DNA from: Myxococcus vastator
Lineage (GTDB): Bacteria; Myxococcota; Myxococcia; Myxococcales; Myxococcaceae
Length of the DNA stretch: 33,539 nucleotides
Direction of reading: 5' to 3'
NCBI RefSeq assembly: GCF_010894475.1
Contig: NZ_JAAIYB010000036.1
Location: 1-33,539 of the forward strand
Below the pieces are notes generated by a model. That model was not told where the DNA came from and searched no databases. It worked only from the letters and a program-made list of their open reading frames with translations. Made by a program: the position numbers and the translations under genes. Shown in pieces: positions 33,458-33,539 of this stretch. Positions within the stretch are counted from its first letter, which is position 1. Each line of letters opens with the position of its first letter.

Positions 33458-33539
33458 ATGAAGCCCTTCCTTTCCAAGCTCGCCGTCGCCGCCTCCGCGC
33501 TCCTGATGACCGCGCAGGCCCAGGGTACTGACGCTGTAC
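33458..33539 (+). CDS. Start of a secreted protein, cut by the window end
   Basis: Only 27 codons are visible. MKPFLSKLAVAASALLMTA followed by QAQG is a typical Sec signal peptide: a basic start, a hydrophobic core and an AQA-type cleavage site at about residue 21. No lipobox is seen. The mature protein lies outside the window, so no function can be given. It is divergent from the histidine kinase. Confidence 0.6.
   Translation, partial: MKPFLSKLAVAASALLMTAQAQGTDAV

Noticed and set aside
30585-33461. A 958-codon open frame on the + strand opposite the CxxC and histidine kinase genes
   Set aside because: It is rich in His, Arg, Gln, Leu and Ala with no domain, as expected for the antisense of high-GC3 coding DNA. 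The - strand frames contain complete, motif-rich proteins.

Overview
The window is a high-GC chromosomal segment that looks like a myxobacterium (Myxococcus/Corallococcus type). The grounds are inferential: strong G/C bias at third codon positions, ribosomal proteins with Ala/Lys/Pro tails, a PEGA-type Ser/Thr kinase, an FHA enhancer-binding-protein relative and a many-membrane-segment histidine kinase. No rRNA, tRNA, CRISPR array, insertion sequence or prophage gene was seen.

Positions 1-16477 hold the end of tuf followed by the fused S10-spc-alpha ribosomal superoperon, all on the + strand: rpsJ, rplD, rplW, rplB, rpsS, rplV, rpsC, rplP, rpmC, rpsQ, rplN, rplX, rplE, rpsN, rpsH, rplF, rplR, rpsE, rpmD, rplO, secY, adk, infA, rpmJ, rpsM, rpsK, rpsD, rpoA, rplQ. 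Two usual members are missing: rplC (L3) between rpsJ and rplD, and map between adk and infA. Most spacers carry GC-rich inverted repeats. Terminator-like ones flank secY and precede rpoA, and a good sigma-70-type promoter precedes infA, so the cluster is probably split into separately tuned units. S14, S4, L24 and L36 are all cysteine-bearing zinc forms.

Positions 16581-19486 (- strand) are a likely operon: a PlsC-type acyltransferase, a TPR lipoprotein and a small single-pass membrane protein. Positions 19722-23264 (+ strand) carry a deoxynucleoside kinase, a translationally coupled unknown protein, and an FHA-GAF-AAA-Fis regulator whose ATPase core is degenerate.

Positions 23280-26521 carry an EamA/DMT transporter divergent from pseudouridine-5'-phosphate glycosidase (psuG), then free methionine-R-sulfoxide reductase divergent from a Tyr/Arg-type sirtuin. 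Positions 26584-33350 carry a Ser/Thr kinase with PEGA domain divergent from an ABC-F ATPase, a protein with eight CxxC pairs, and a large membrane histidine kinase. The window ends in the signal peptide of a secreted protein.

The ribosomal genes mostly have clear Shine-Dalgarno sequences. At least eight genes after 16.5 kb instead have a TA-rich, -10-like hexamer 7-12 nt before the start codon, most with no Shine-Dalgarno, which suggests leaderless transcripts.
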